Made by a program: the position numbers and the translations under genes. A stretch of 38,583 nucleotides of DNA from Beijerinckiaceae bacterium (GTDB taxonomy: Bacteria > Pseudomonadota > Alphaproteobacteria > Rhizobiales > Beijerinckiaceae), in NCBI GenBank assembly GCA_025458025.1, contig JALOTF010000018.1, positions 1 through 38,583 on the forward strand. Reading direction: 5' to 3'. Below are positions 1 through 8,036 of the stretch, in pieces. The notes below the pieces were generated by a model that did not search any database, was not told where the DNA came from, and worked only from the letters and a program-made list of their open reading frames with translations. How positions within the stretch are numbered: position 1 is the stretch's first letter; every line of letters starts with the position of its first letter.

Positions 1-105
1 CCGAACCTGCGCGAGAACATCTTCCCCACGCGCCCCCGCGCGGATCTCATCCTGCGCAAGGGCCTCAGCCACACCATCGAGGAAGTGGCGCTGCGGAAGT
101 TGTGA
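1..105 (+). CDS. coaA: Pantothenate kinase, type I, C-terminal 34 residues (partial)
   Basis: Only the last 34 codons and the TGA stop are in the window; the gene begins upstream. The visible peptide reads [10 protein letters not shown], then RADLILRKG, and ends with [11 protein letters not shown]. This closely follows the C-terminus of bacterial CoaA (NL.E.I.PTR.RA.LI...H.VE.V.LRK). CoaA phosphorylates pantothenate, the first and regulated step of coenzyme A synthesis, in the cytoplasm. The last enzyme of that pathway, coaE, lies 6 kb to the right but in a separate operon. The ATPase core is outside the window, so the call rests on the tail alone. Confidence 0.85.
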   Translation, partial: PNLRENIFPTRPRADLILRKGLSHTIEEVALRKL

Positions 106-125
106 TATGATAGATGTCTTGTTTA

Positions 126-491
126 TCAGACATAGACATGCTTGCTATTATAATTGAAATATTCATTCGAAAAATAGAAACTTAGAAATTCTAGCGCTTC
201 TTCCCACGTTGCAAACTTGTTCGCATTAACAATTTTATTAATGTAATCGATGATTGTCTTTGGCTCGTATTTCTCAAGCACCAAAATGCGGGATAGGAAT
301 GTGCCGGATTTAACTTTTTCCATTTGAATGATGCTCGCAACATTCAAATGGAAAAATATCCCTCCATCATCCCCCTCAAACCCGATGCAAATAGTCACCA
401 CACATTCAAAACCATAGATATTTTCAGGGACCCAATCCTCCAAGAAATCGCCGTCAATGTCGATGCTATGAACAACTAACTTTTTTGCCAC
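126..491 (-). CDS. Imm8-family immunity protein, orphan
   Basis: A 121-residue cytoplasmic protein with a GTG start at 491; AAGAGG lies about 7 nt upstream. No signal peptide or membrane segment is seen. The pattern fits the Imm8 immunity family of polymorphic toxin systems as I know it: an N-terminal SIDIDGD, then W-x-PEN, a central CIGFEG..GG-x-FF strand, ILVLEKYEPKTIIDYI, and a C-terminal WEEALEFLSFYFSNEY. Known Imm8 members neutralise contact-dependent or secreted toxins. No toxin gene is next to it: coaA converges on one side and a sugar kinase lies on the other. I counted 93 G+C in bases 181-420 (39%), against 40 of 60 (67%) in bases 541-600, which suggests recent transfer. The family call is from pattern memory, not a profile search. 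Confidence 0.65.
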   Translation of the reverse strand: MAKKLVVHSIDIDGDFLEDWVPENIYGFECVVTICIGFEGDDGGIFFHLNVASIIQMEKVKSGTFLSRILVLEKYEPKTIIDYINKIVNANKFATWEEALEFLSFYFSNEYFNYNSKHVYV

Positions 492-522
492 AGCTACGCC
501 TCTTGAGAGTTATGCGAGACAC

Positions 523-1518
523 TCACAGCAGCCCGTTTTCCTGCGCCAGCACCTTCAGCGAATGCGCCGGCCGTGCGCCGAGCTTCTGGATGACATGGCT
601 CGCGGCCAGTGTGCCCAGCCGCCCGGCCTTTTCGTAACCCAGGCCCGCCGTGTAGCCGAACAGGAAGCCGGCCGCGAAGGCATCGCCCGCGCCGGTGGCA
701 TCTTCCAGCGTCTCGATCGGGTAGGCCGGTACGGCCACCGTTGTCTTGCCCTCGATGATCACCGCGCCCTTTTCCGAGCGTGTGACGGCCGCGCGCTTCG
801 CACGGCCTCGCAGGGCTTCCAGCGCGGTATCGAAATCGGCCGTTTCATACAGCGCTTTCAACTCGTGCTCGTTCGCGAAGACAAGATCGACCATGCCGCT
901 ATCGATGAGCTGGCGGAACTCGCTGCGGTAACGATCCACGCAGAAGCTGTCGGAGAGAGTCAGCGCCACTTCACGACCGGCAGCATGTGCGAGATCCGCC
1001 GCCTTGCGGAAAGCGAGCTTCGCAGCCGGCGGGTCCCATAGATAGCCTTCGAGATAGGTCACGGCGGCGGCCTGCACGGTGGCAGGATCGATATCGGCCT
1101 CGGTGAGGTCCTGGCACGCCCCGAGGAAGGTGTTCATCGTGCGCTCGCCATCTGGCGTGACCAGGATGAAGCTGCGCGCGGTGGCCTTGCCATCGACCGC
1201 CTGGCGGGTGCCGAAAGCCACGCCCGAGGCCACGATGTCATGCGCGAAGAGATCGCCCACGGAATCGGCCTTCACCTTGCCGATGAAAGCGCTTCGCGCG
1301 CCGAAAGATGCGGCACCGACACCGGTATTCGCGGCGGAACCGCCGGAGATGATCGTGGCCGGGCCCATCGCGGCATAGATCGCCTCGGCGCGATCCTCGT
1401 CGATGAGCGTCATCGAACCCTTCACAACGCCCTGTTTCTGCAGGAAATCCTCCTCGCAGCGGGCGATCACGTCAACAATCGCATTGCCGATGGTGAGGAC
1501 GTCATAGGTGCGGGACAT
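523..1518 (-). CDS. PfkB-family carbohydrate/adenosine kinase
   Basis: A 331-residue cytoplasmic ribokinase-superfamily enzyme that phosphorylates a sugar or nucleoside hydroxyl with ATP. The N-terminal strand runs straight into GNAIVD. The di-glycine substrate hinge ISGGSAANT is at residues 57-65, and the C-terminal PfkB signature DATGAGD at 273-279 ends in the catalytic aspartate. In alphaproteobacteria this family is usually annotated as adenosine kinase, which would salvage adenosine to AMP; substrate cannot be read from the sequence. I place the start at ATG 1518 (MSRTYD), where homology begins. The frame stays open further upstream through the smr region, but that extension is arginine/cysteine-rich shadow sequence. 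It follows smr in the same direction with a 55-nt gap. Confidence 0.85.
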   Translation of the reverse strand: MSRTYDVLTIGNAIVDVIARCEEDFLQKQGVVKGSMTLIDEDRAEAIYAAMGPATIISGGSAANTGVGAASFGARSAFIGKVKADSVGDLFAHDIVASGVAFGTRQAVDGKATARSFILVTPDGERTMNTFLGACQDLTEADIDPATVQAAAVTYLEGYLWDPPAAKLAFRKAADLAHAAGREVALTLSDSFCVDRYRSEFRQLIDSGMVDLVFANEHELKALYETADFDTALEALRGRAKRAAVTRSEKGAVIIEGKTTVAVPAYPIETLEDATGAGDAFAAGFLFGYTAGLGYEKAGRLGTLAASHVIQKLGARPAHSLKVLAQENGLL

Positions 1519-1573
1519 GGGAATTTCCGGTTCACGAGGGGTCGCGAGGGGATGGCCGAGCAGAAGCGGCACG

Positions 1574-2128
1574 TCAAGCCTTGTCGAACCGACGGGCGCG
1601 CCGCAGGCGCACATAGAGCGCACCTTCACCGCCATGGCCGGGCGCGGAGGCTTCATAGCCCAGCACGATGGTGCGCAAGGCAGGGTCAGCCAGCCAATGC
1701 GGCACGAGGCGGCGCAAGACGCCCCGTTCCTCGCCGCGCGCATCCACTCCACCCCCCTTGCCGGTGATGACCAGCACGAGCTTCGCGCCGCGATGATGCA
1801 TCGCATAGAGGAATTCGAGCAGATCGCGATGCGCCTCCGCCTGTCGCAGGCCATGCAGGTCGATCCGGCCATCCAGCGGTTGCAAGCCGCGTGCGACATC
1901 GCGGCGGGCGCGACGATCCAGCGGCGCAAGCGGGGGAATCGGGCGCGGTTCGACCTTCTTTGGTGGCTTTGAGACGGGAATCGCTGGCGTTACGGGCGCG
2001 GGAACGGGGGCTGGAGGCTCCTCCGGCAGTTCGGGCAGCGTGCGCCCGGGCAAGGGCTTCGCCTGCCGTGCCACATAGTGCCAGACGTGCGCGTCCTCCG
2101 TGGTCAATTCACGCTTCCTGCGCCGCAT
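1574..2128 (-). CDS. Smr domain protein (MutS2-type C-terminal nuclease domain)
   Basis: A 184-residue protein with a basic N-terminus, a proline-rich linker at about residues 30-70, and a C-terminal Smr domain from about 87. The domain shows DLHG at 90-93, TGKG at 122-125 and HGGEGALYVRLR near 165-176. These are the hallmark Smr motifs, found in small stand-alone proteins and at the end of MutS2. Smr domains bind DNA or RNA and some nick nucleic acid. The cellular role of the alphaproteobacterial stand-alone form is unclear. The ATG at 2128 is 3 nt after the mltA stop, so the two are probably co-transcribed. Confidence 0.85.
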   Translation of the reverse strand: MRRRKRELTTEDAHVWHYVARQAKPLPGRTLPELPEEPPAPVPAPVTPAIPVSKPPKKVEPRPIPPLAPLDRRARRDVARGLQPLDGRIDLHGLRQAEAHRDLLEFLYAMHHRGAKLVLVITGKGGGVDARGEERGVLRRLVPHWLADPALRTIVLGYEASAPGHGGEGALYVRLRRARRFDKA

Positions 2129-2131
2129 GGG

Positions 2132-3355
2132 TCATTCCCCTCGCGGCCAGAGAACAATGAAACGCATGGAATCACGCACGAGCCCCGCGCGCTGCCCGGC
2201 TTCAGCGCCGGACCCCATGAAAAAATCCCCGCGCGCCGGGCCAACAATCGCCGAGCCGGTATCCTGCGCGATCATCAGCCGATCCAGTGGAGCGCGCGGA
2301 CCTTCGGGCGTGAGCGGGGCGGATTCGATCCAGACCGGCAGGCCATAGGGCCAGATGGTGCGATCCACGGCGAGGCTGCGTCCCGTGGTGAGCGGCACGC
2401 CTGCGCCGCCCACGGGCCCGCGTGCGGGATCGAGCATCGGTTCGAGCGCGAAGAAGATGTAGGAGCGGTTGCGCTCCATCAGCGCGCGGCCGCGCGCCGG
2501 GTCAGCCCGCAGCCAGCCCATCAGCCGTTCCAGTGACATCTCCGGCAGGGGAATCTTGCCCTGCTCCACGAGAATGCGCCCGATCGATGTATAGGGATGC
2601 CCGTTCCGCCCGGCATAGGTGAGGCGGGCGCGAGTGCCATCCGTGAGCGTGAGGCGCGCCGAGCCCTGCACCTGCGTGATGAAAAGCTCGGCTTCATCCC
2701 TCAGCCATGCGATTTCGAGGCCCTGCCCCGCCAGTGCGCCGGCCCAAATGGCGCCTCGATCGGGATAGATCGAGTAAACACCCTCGCTCACGCGAGCAGC
2801 GGCATAAACCGCGTCGATGTCCGGCGGGCGCGGCTCGTCCTGCGCAAAGGTCACAAGATCCGCTGGGCGGCCGAGCACCGGCACGGGAAACGCCGCTGAT
2901 TTGTCACGCGAAGCCTCGATTTCCGGCTCGAAATAGGCGGTGAGGAAGCCGTTTCCGGCTTTCGGCTGCACCGCGAAGAGCTGAAAATGCTGCTCGAAGA
3001 AGGCGCGTGCCGATGCGCTGTCGGCAATGGGCTCGGCCAGCGTCTTCCGGCAGATGTTCACGAGAATATCTGGCGGCTTCACGCCCAGCCGTTGCGCCGG
3101 CGCGCCCTCGGCCAAAGGCTTGCAGGTCTCGAGAAAGGCGCGGAAGGCCGCGCTCGCATCATCGCGCGACCAGCCGGGCAGATCGGAGAAGCGAAGCGGC
3201 CGCAGGTCGGCCTGTTCGGCCAAGGGCGGCAGGCTGCGTGAAGGATCGGCCGCGGCAAGGCTGCTCATCGCGAGAAGCCCCGCAGCAGCAAGGCCGGCGG
3301 CCTCAAGCCGCCTCGGTCGCCACCAGCCGCCAGTTCGGATCCCGCGAGCTGACAT
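2132..3355 (-). CDS. mltA: Membrane-bound lytic murein transglycosylase A
   Basis: A lytic transglycosylase that cleaves the MurNAc-GlcNAc bond of peptidoglycan in the periplasm, forming 1,6-anhydro-MurNAc ends. The mature part carries the MltA domain (GNGFLTAYFEPE through TQVQGSARLTL) and the C-terminal 3D domain with AQDTGSAIVGPARGDFF, which holds the catalytic Asp. The start is uncertain. ATG 3355 gives 407 residues with a basic n-region, a hydrophobic LEAAGLAAAGLLAM stretch and an AAA-like cleavage site, but overlaps the Tim44-like gene by 53 nt. ATG 3268 would delete most of the signal peptide. No lipobox cysteine is seen at the cleavage region, so it may be periplasmic rather than a lipoprotein. 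Confidence 0.88.
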   Translation of the reverse strand: MSARGIRTGGWWRPRRLEAAGLAAAGLLAMSSLAAADPSRSLPPLAEQADLRPLRFSDLPGWSRDDASAAFRAFLETCKPLAEGAPAQRLGVKPPDILVNICRKTLAEPIADSASARAFFEQHFQLFAVQPKAGNGFLTAYFEPEIEASRDKSAAFPVPVLGRPADLVTFAQDEPRPPDIDAVYAAARVSEGVYSIYPDRGAIWAGALAGQGLEIAWLRDEAELFITQVQGSARLTLTDGTRARLTYAGRNGHPYTSIGRILVEQGKIPLPEMSLERLMGWLRADPARGRALMERNRSYIFFALEPMLDPARGPVGGAGVPLTTGRSLAVDRTIWPYGLPVWIESAPLTPEGPRAPLDRLMIAQDTGSAIVGPARGDFFMGSGAEAGQRAGLVRDSMRFIVLWPRGE

Positions 3356-4010
3356 CGCGCGCGAAGGTCCAGATATCCGTGACATCGGTGACCTTTTCCG
3401 GGTTGCCATCGATGACCACGCCCTGTGCATCCCGCGTGGCGGTGATGAGCTTGGAGAGGAATTTCACCGTGACCTGCGCCGTCTTCGTGCGCAGGAGGGC
3501 ATCGGAGAATTCCGCCTTGTCGATGGAAACGAACTGCGTTTCTACCTTTTCGTTGCGGCTTTCGCGATCCTTGATCGCGCCTTCGAAGCCCTCATAGACC
3601 TCCGCCGAGAGCAAATCCTTCAGCGTGCGGCGATCACCTTGCGCGAAAGCGGTCACGATCATCTCGTAGGCAGCACGCGCGCCACCGAGGAACTCGCGCG
3701 GATCGAAGCTGGAATCGCTCTGCATGATCTGGACGAGGCCGGGGAAAGCCGGCGAATCCGCCGGCACCACACCCGCCAGGCGCGCTTCCGGCTCGGCCGA
3801 TGGCTGCGGGCCGCGCGCGGTGGGCAGCGGCACGACATTACTGTTGCTCGCGCCCGGCGCGGCGGGATCGTTCGCCTGCTCGCGGCGAATCATCATGTCC
3901 TGCGGGGGTTTCTCGGTGCCTGTGCGTTGGCCCAGAACCGAGCGCAGCTTGTAGATGACGAAAATCGCCAGCCCGAGGAAAACAAGCGTGAGAACGTCGA
4001 AATTCTGCAT
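3303..4010 (-). CDS. Tim44/TimA-domain inner-membrane protein
   Basis: A 235-residue protein with one N-terminal membrane segment (about residues 5-20, LTLVFLGLAIFVIYKL), a polar linker, and a C-terminal Tim44-like domain from about residue 95 to the end. Mitochondrial Tim44 tethers the import motor. The alphaproteobacterial homologues (TimA, often called Tim44 domain proteins) are membrane-anchored and have a poorly defined role. The ATG at 4010 (MQNFDV) is preferred; a TTG at 4034 would add eight residues with no better ribosome site. It is divergent from fxsA and leads mltA-smr on the minus strand. The pairing of this gene with fxsA-secB is conserved in Hyphomicrobiales. Confidence 0.82.
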   Translation of the reverse strand: MQNFDVLTLVFLGLAIFVIYKLRSVLGQRTGTEKPPQDMMIRREQANDPAAPGASNSNVVPLPTARGPQPSAEPEARLAGVVPADSPAFPGLVQIMQSDSSFDPREFLGGARAAYEMIVTAFAQGDRRTLKDLLSAEVYEGFEGAIKDRESRNEKVETQFVSIDKAEFSDALLRTKTAQVTVKFLSKLITATRDAQGVVIDGNPEKVTDVTDIWTFARDVSSRDPNWRLVATEAA

Positions 4011-4153
4011 CGAGGAGCACCTGCACACACGCAAGACCGCAGGGTATCGCCCATTGGTTCTTGCTTCACGCTCCCCATATAGGGTGTTCGAATGCGCGGC
4101 GCCATACCCGAATAGGCAGCCAGATGCACGGAAAACGCGGCGAAAGGAACCGC

Positions 4154-4642
4154 ATGAGCCGAATTCCCGATCCTGAACCCGGCAATGCGAGTCTGGCGCG
4201 CGGTGTGCAGGGTTTCGTGCTGCGACCCGGATTATGGCTGCTGCTATGGATGGCGCTGGAAGGCGCGCTTTTCGTGCTCCTGGCTCAGAAATGGGGTCTG
4301 AGCACAGTCATCCTCGCGGCGATCGGCAAGAGCGCGCTCGGGCTCTTCGCGCTGGTCTGGCTCACGGGGCGTTCGCTTCTGAAGGTTTCGGCACCGGGCT
4401 TCCGGCTGATCCAGCTCGAGCGGCTGGGCACGGGGATGATGCTGGCCCTTGCGATAATGATGCCCGGCTTCGTGCTCTCGCTCCTGGCGCTGGCGCTTCT
4501 CGCGCCGGGCCTGCGCGCGGCGTTCTTCCGGCGGGCCGCGCCGCCGCGCCGCGAGGATGTGGTTGATCTCGAACCGGGTGAATGGCGGGAAATCCCCTCC
4601 GAGGAGCCGCGATTGCCGCAGGAACCCACGAACCGGCCTTGA
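4154..4642 (+). CDS. fxsA: FxsA family inner-membrane protein
   Basis: A 162-residue protein with three to four hydrophobic helices: LWLLLWMALEGALFVLLA, ILAAIGKSALGLFALVWL and LALAIMMPGFVLSLLALALLA. A short arginine-rich, acidic cytoplasmic tail follows. FxsA (PF04186) was named for relieving F-plasmid exclusion of phage T7 in E. coli; its normal role is unknown. ATG 4154 is chosen because AAAGGAA lies 4 nt upstream and homology begins there; in-frame codons further upstream belong to the divergent promoter region. It precedes secB by 103 nt in the same direction. Confidence 0.82.
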   Translation: MSRIPDPEPGNASLARGVQGFVLRPGLWLLLWMALEGALFVLLAQKWGLSTVILAAIGKSALGLFALVWLTGRSLLKVSAPGFRLIQLERLGTGMMLALAIMMPGFVLSLLALALLAPGLRAAFFRRAAPPRREDVVDLEPGEWREIPSEEPRLPQEPTNRP

Positions 4643-4745
4643 GGCGCGCGCGCCTTCCGTGTAAGCCGGCCAGCGATTTGAATGGCAGGTGGAGCCGGCG
4701 CGGGCCGCGTTCCGCCGCATGACCCACAAGGACAGGACCAGAACC

Positions 4746-5204
4746 ATGGCTGAAGGAAATGGCGGCATGCCGCAGCTCGATGCGCTCGCGCAGTATGTGA
4801 AGGACCTGTCCTTCGAGAACCCGAATGCGCCGCGCTCGCTGCAGCCGAAGCAGGCTCCTCCGGCCATCAATGTTCAGGTGAACGTGAACGCCAAGGAACT
4901 CGGAGACGACGAGTTCGAGGTTGATCTCTCGCTCGATGGTTCGGCCGGCGAAGGCGATGAGGTGATCTTCCGCTTCGAGCTGGTGTATTCCGGCATCTTC
5001 CGCCTTGTGAACATCCCGGCCGAGCACAAGCATCAGGTGGTGATGATCGAGTGCCCGCGTATGCTGTTCCCCTTCGCTCGCGCGATCGTGGCGAATGCGG
5101 TGCGCGATGGCGGCTTCCCGCCCTTCCTGCTGCAGCCGATCGATTTCGGCGCGCTCTATCACCAGCGCATGTCGGAAGTGCAGGGCGCCAGCGCCCGCAA
5201 CTGA
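4746..5204 (+). CDS. secB: Protein-export chaperone SecB
   Basis: A 152-residue cytosolic chaperone that forms tetramers, keeps preproteins unfolded and hands them to SecA. SecB features are clear: [13 protein letters not shown] at about residues 16-28, the central [10 protein letters not shown] strand, [22 protein letters not shown], and the [13 protein letters not shown] motif that contributes to SecA and substrate contacts. The length is normal for alphaproteobacteria. ATG 4746 is preferred over an in-frame GTG at 4689, which would add 19 unrelated residues. It ends 4 nt from the convergent dnaQ stop, and its terminator hairpin lies inside dnaQ. Confidence 0.95.
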   Translation: MAEGNGGMPQLDALAQYVKDLSFENPNAPRSLQPKQAPPAINVQVNVNAKELGDDEFEVDLSLDGSAGEGDEVIFRFELVYSGIFRLVNIPAEHKHQVVMIECPRMLFPFARAIVANAVRDGGFPPFLLQPIDFGALYHQRMSEVQGASARN

Positions 5205-5208
5205 AGCC

Positions 5209-5943
5209 TCATGCGGGAGGCGGCGCTGCTGCCGCCTTTTCCGCCTCGACCCAATAGGCCTTCCAGAGCGCCTTTTCGCCCATTTCCGCCACGAAGGCGC
5301 GATGCTGGGCGCGCTCTTCTTCCGTGATCAGATGGATGGCCGAAAGCTGGGCGCGCTGATGAGCGCGCTCCGCGCCATCGGTGGCGCTGCGGCTGTCATC
5401 CTCGGATGAGGCGCCCAGAAGCAGGCTGGATTGCTTGCCGCCCGTGAGTTCCGCATAGACTTCCGCGAGAATTTCCGCATCGAGCAACGCGCCATGGCGC
5501 GTGCGGCGGCTGTTATCGATGCCATAGCGGGCGCAGAGCGCATCAAGCGAGTTCTGCTGGCCCGCATGCTTGCGCCGGGCGATGGCGAGCGTATCGATAA
5601 CGCGATCCGCCGAGAGCGGGCCCTTCTTCAGCCGCTTCAGCTCGGCATTGAGGAAGCCCATATCGAAGCTCGCATTGTGGATGATCAGCGGATCATCCCC
5701 GATGAAGGCGAGGAATTCGTCTGCGATCTGCCGGAAAACCGGCTTGTCCGCGAGGAAGGCGTCCGAAAGGCCGTGCACCGCGAAAGCCTCGGGCGACATG
5801 GGCCGCTCGGGATTGATATAGCGGTGGAAGACCTGGCCGGTGACGAAGCGATTGACGATTTCCACGCAGCCAATTTCCACCAGCCGGTCACCGCGCAGGG
5901 GATCAAGACCAGTCGTTTCGGTATCGAGTACAATCTCGCGCAT
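5209..5943 (-). CDS. dnaQ: DNA polymerase III epsilon subunit (3'-5' proofreading exonuclease)
   Basis: A 244-residue DEDDh exonuclease that proofreads for DNA polymerase III. ExoI is DTETTG at residues 7-12, ExoII is HNASFDMGFL, and ExoIII-epsilon is RTRHGALLDAEILAEVYAEL with the catalytic His and Asp. The segment after about residue 170 is less conserved and would hold the polymerase-alpha contact; it ends in an alanine/proline tail. It is the last gene of the ppsR-maf-aroE-coaE-dnaQ cluster, with 15 nt between coaE stop and its ATG. It converges on secB. Confidence 0.95.
   Translation of the reverse strand: MREIVLDTETTGLDPLRGDRLVEIGCVEIVNRFVTGQVFHRYINPERPMSPEAFAVHGLSDAFLADKPVFRQIADEFLAFIGDDPLIIHNASFDMGFLNAELKRLKKGPLSADRVIDTLAIARRKHAGQQNSLDALCARYGIDNSRRTRHGALLDAEILAEVYAELTGGKQSSLLLGASSEDDSRSATDGAERAHQRAQLSAIHLITEEERAQHRAFVAEMGEKALWKAYWVEAEKAAAAPPPA
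5219..5240 (+). terminator. Intrinsic terminator of secB inside the dnaQ 3' end
   Basis: GGCGGC (5219-5224) and GCCGCC (5231-5236) form a perfect 6-bp stem around a 6-nt loop, followed by TTTT (5237-5240). It starts 15 nt after the secB stop and lies within the last codons of the convergent dnaQ gene, where it encodes an alanine-rich stretch. The T tract is short. Confidence 0.5.
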
Positions 5944-5958
5944 GGGTCCGCCCGGAAT

Positions 5959-6549
5959 TCAGAACAGGCGCGGGGCCAAAGCCCGCAACAGGGCCTGAAG
6001 ATCGCTCCGCGCAGCCGGAAAACCCCGGCTAGTTTCCAATATGGCATGGGCGCGCCGGCGTTTCTCGCTGTCCGGCATCTGGCGCTTCAGAAGGGCGTGG
6101 AAAAGTTCTTCGGTCATGCCAGGCCGGGCGAGAACACGCTGTTTTTGAATCGCAGGCGAAACGGTAGTCACGAGCACGGCATCGCAGCGCTTTTCGCCCC
6201 CGATTTCGTAGAGAAGCGGCACATCGAGCACGATGAGCTTGTGCCCGGCGCGTTTCGCTGCGGCCAGCGCCTTCTCTTCTTCCTCGCGCACGAGAGGATG
6301 GACGATGGCTTCGAGCTTTCTGAAGCGCTCGGCCTTGCCATCGAGGGCGGCGGCCAACTTTTTGCGATCCACCTGACCATCCGTGACCGTGCACGGGAAG
6401 GCCTCTTCGATCAGCGGTGCCGCGCGCCCGGAATAGAGCGCGTGCACGGTCGCATCGGCATCATGAACCAGCACGCCGAGGTCGCGCAGCATATTCGCCG
6501 TGGCGGATTTTCCCGTACCGATCGAACCGGTGAGGCCGAGCCGGAACAT
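5959..6549 (-). CDS. coaE: Dephospho-CoA kinase
   Basis: A 196-residue P-loop kinase that phosphorylates dephospho-CoA at the ribose 3'-OH, the last step of CoA synthesis. The P-loop GSIGTGKS is at residues 8-15. The substrate-binding VHDADATVHALY, the IVHPLVREEEE helix and VLDVPLLYEIGGEKRCDAVLVT complete the family pattern. Length is typical. The ATG at 6549 is 6 nt after the aroE stop. An essential enzyme grouped here with shikimate and proofreading genes only by conserved order. Confidence 0.95.
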   Translation of the reverse strand: MFRLGLTGSIGTGKSATANMLRDLGVLVHDADATVHALYSGRAAPLIEEAFPCTVTDGQVDRKKLAAALDGKAERFRKLEAIVHPLVREEEEKALAAAKRAGHKLIVLDVPLLYEIGGEKRCDAVLVTTVSPAIQKQRVLARPGMTEELFHALLKRQMPDSEKRRRAHAILETSRGFPAARSDLQALLRALAPRLF

Positions 6550-6555
6550 CGCGCG

Positions 6556-7398
6556 TCACTTCGGCAAATGCGCGACGATATGCGCGCGCAGGGCCTCGGT
6601 GACTTCTGGCTTCCGGCCGAACCATTTCTCGAAGCCCGGAACCGCCTGATGCAGCAACATGCCGAGTCCGTCGAGCGTGCGCAATCCGCGCGATTTCGCG
6701 GCGGCGAGAAGCGGGGTCTCCAGCGGCACATAGACGATATCCGCGACAATCGCGTGGGCCGGCAGGCGGGAAAGATCGAGCGAGAGCGGCTCCTTGCCCT
6801 GCATGCCGAGGCTCGTGGTGTTGATCACGAGATCGAAGTCGGCGAGCGCGCCATCTTTCGCGTCCCAAGGCACGATATCGACCGGGGCATGCGGCGCAAC
6901 TTTCTTCAGGTCGGCCAAAAGCTTGCCGAGCCGATCTTCGGAGCGGTTGGAAAAGGCGAGGCGCAGCGGTTTCCGCTCCAGCAGCGGCATGGCGAGGCCA
7001 CGGGCCCCACCGCCCGCACCGAGCAGCAGGATGTGTCGGTTGGTCTCGTCCCAGCCGGGATGGACGGCATCGAGATGCGCGACGAAACCGAGACCATCGG
7101 TGTTGTCACCCCAGATCTCGCCATTTTCGAACCAGATCGTGTTCACCGCTTCTAGCGCCGAGGCCCGCGACGTGGTGTGCGTGCAGGCATGGAAGGCCGC
7201 TTCCTTGTCGGGAATCGTGACATTGCAGCCGGCATAGCCGCGCGCGGGCAGATTGCGCAGGAATTCTGCGACATGCTCCGGCTGCACTTCCTCGCGGCCA
7301 TATTCGCCCGCAATGCCATATTCCTTCAGCCAGAAGCTGTGCAGCAGCGGCGAGCGCGCCTGCGCGACCGGCGAGCCAATAACGAGTGCGCGCTTCAT
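6556..7398 (-). CDS. aroE: Shikimate dehydrogenase (NADP+)
   Basis: A 280-residue cytoplasmic enzyme that reduces 3-dehydroshikimate to shikimate with NADPH in chorismate synthesis. The N-terminal GSPVAQARSPLLH binds shikimate. NVTIPDKEAA holds the catalytic Lys65, and LLGAGGGARG is the Rossmann dinucleotide loop followed by FSNRSEDR, which contacts the NADP phosphate. The C-terminal DGLGMLLHQAVPGFEKWFG helix is typical. The ATG overlaps the maf stop by 4 nt, suggesting translational coupling. Confidence 0.95.
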   Translation of the reverse strand: MKRALVIGSPVAQARSPLLHSFWLKEYGIAGEYGREEVQPEHVAEFLRNLPARGYAGCNVTIPDKEAAFHACTHTTSRASALEAVNTIWFENGEIWGDNTDGLGFVAHLDAVHPGWDETNRHILLLGAGGGARGLAMPLLERKPLRLAFSNRSEDRLGKLLADLKKVAPHAPVDIVPWDAKDGALADFDLVINTTSLGMQGKEPLSLDLSRLPAHAIVADIVYVPLETPLLAAAKSRGLRTLDGLGMLLHQAVPGFEKWFGRKPEVTEALRAHIVAHLPK

Positions 7399-8036
7399 GC
7401 CTCGATCTCCTTCGCCCCAGTCAGAACACCCGCCTCGCGCAGCGCATAGAGCACCCCGAAGAGCGGCAGGCCGAGAATGGTCGCGTGATCGCCCACGATC
7501 TCGGAGAAGAGATGCGGGCCGAGCCCCTCGATCTCGTATCCACCCACGGTTTCAGTGACCCTCGACCCCATGACGTCGAGATAGCGATCGAGAAACGCGT
7601 CGTCAAAAGCCCGCATGATCAGGGTGGCTGAGGAAATGCCGGCCCAGAGCACGGTTTCGCCGCGTCGCAAAGCGGATGCGGAATGAAGATGATGCGCCTT
7701 CCCGCGCAGACGGGCGATCTGCGCGCGCGCAGCGGTTCGGTCCACTGGTTTCATGAACAGCGAGCCATCAAGATCCAGCGTCTGGTCTGCGGCGAGCACG
7801 AGACGATCAGGGTGAAGCCGCGCCACGGCTTCTGCCTTTGCATGCGCGAGGGCGATGGCGATTTCCGCTGGGGTCGCCCGGTTTTCGAGCAGCGTTGCGG
7901 CGATGGCCTTTTCATCCACGCGTGGCTTGATGATCTCCAGCGGCACGCCGCAGGATTCGAGTAGCAGGCGACGCGCCGCACTGCCGGAAGCGAGAACCAG
8001 CGGCTCTTGACCGAGCCAGAACGGTGACATTGTCAT
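7395..8036 (-). CDS. maf: Maf-like nucleoside triphosphate pyrophosphatase
   Basis: A 213-residue Maf/Ham1-fold house-cleaning enzyme that hydrolyses non-canonical or modified NTPs. [18 protein letters not shown] at residues 12-29 matches the family S-x-x-R-x-x-L-L motif. [19 protein letters not shown] (catalytic Asp/Gln region) and GGYEIEGLG follow. Which Maf subclass it belongs to (dTTP/UTP or m7GTP type) I did not settle. The ATG overlaps the ppsR stop and the stop overlaps the aroE start, each by 4 nt. A second ATG two codons in is also possible. Confidence 0.9.
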   Translation of the reverse strand: MTMSPFWLGQEPLVLASGSAARRLLLESCGVPLEIIKPRVDEKAIAATLLENRATPAEIAIALAHAKAEAVARLHPDRLVLAADQTLDLDGSLFMKPVDRTAARAQIARLRGKAHHLHSASALRRGETVLWAGISSATLIMRAFDDAFLDRYLDVMGSRVTETVGGYEIEGLGPHLFSEIVGDHATILGLPLFGVLYALREAGVLTGAKEIEA

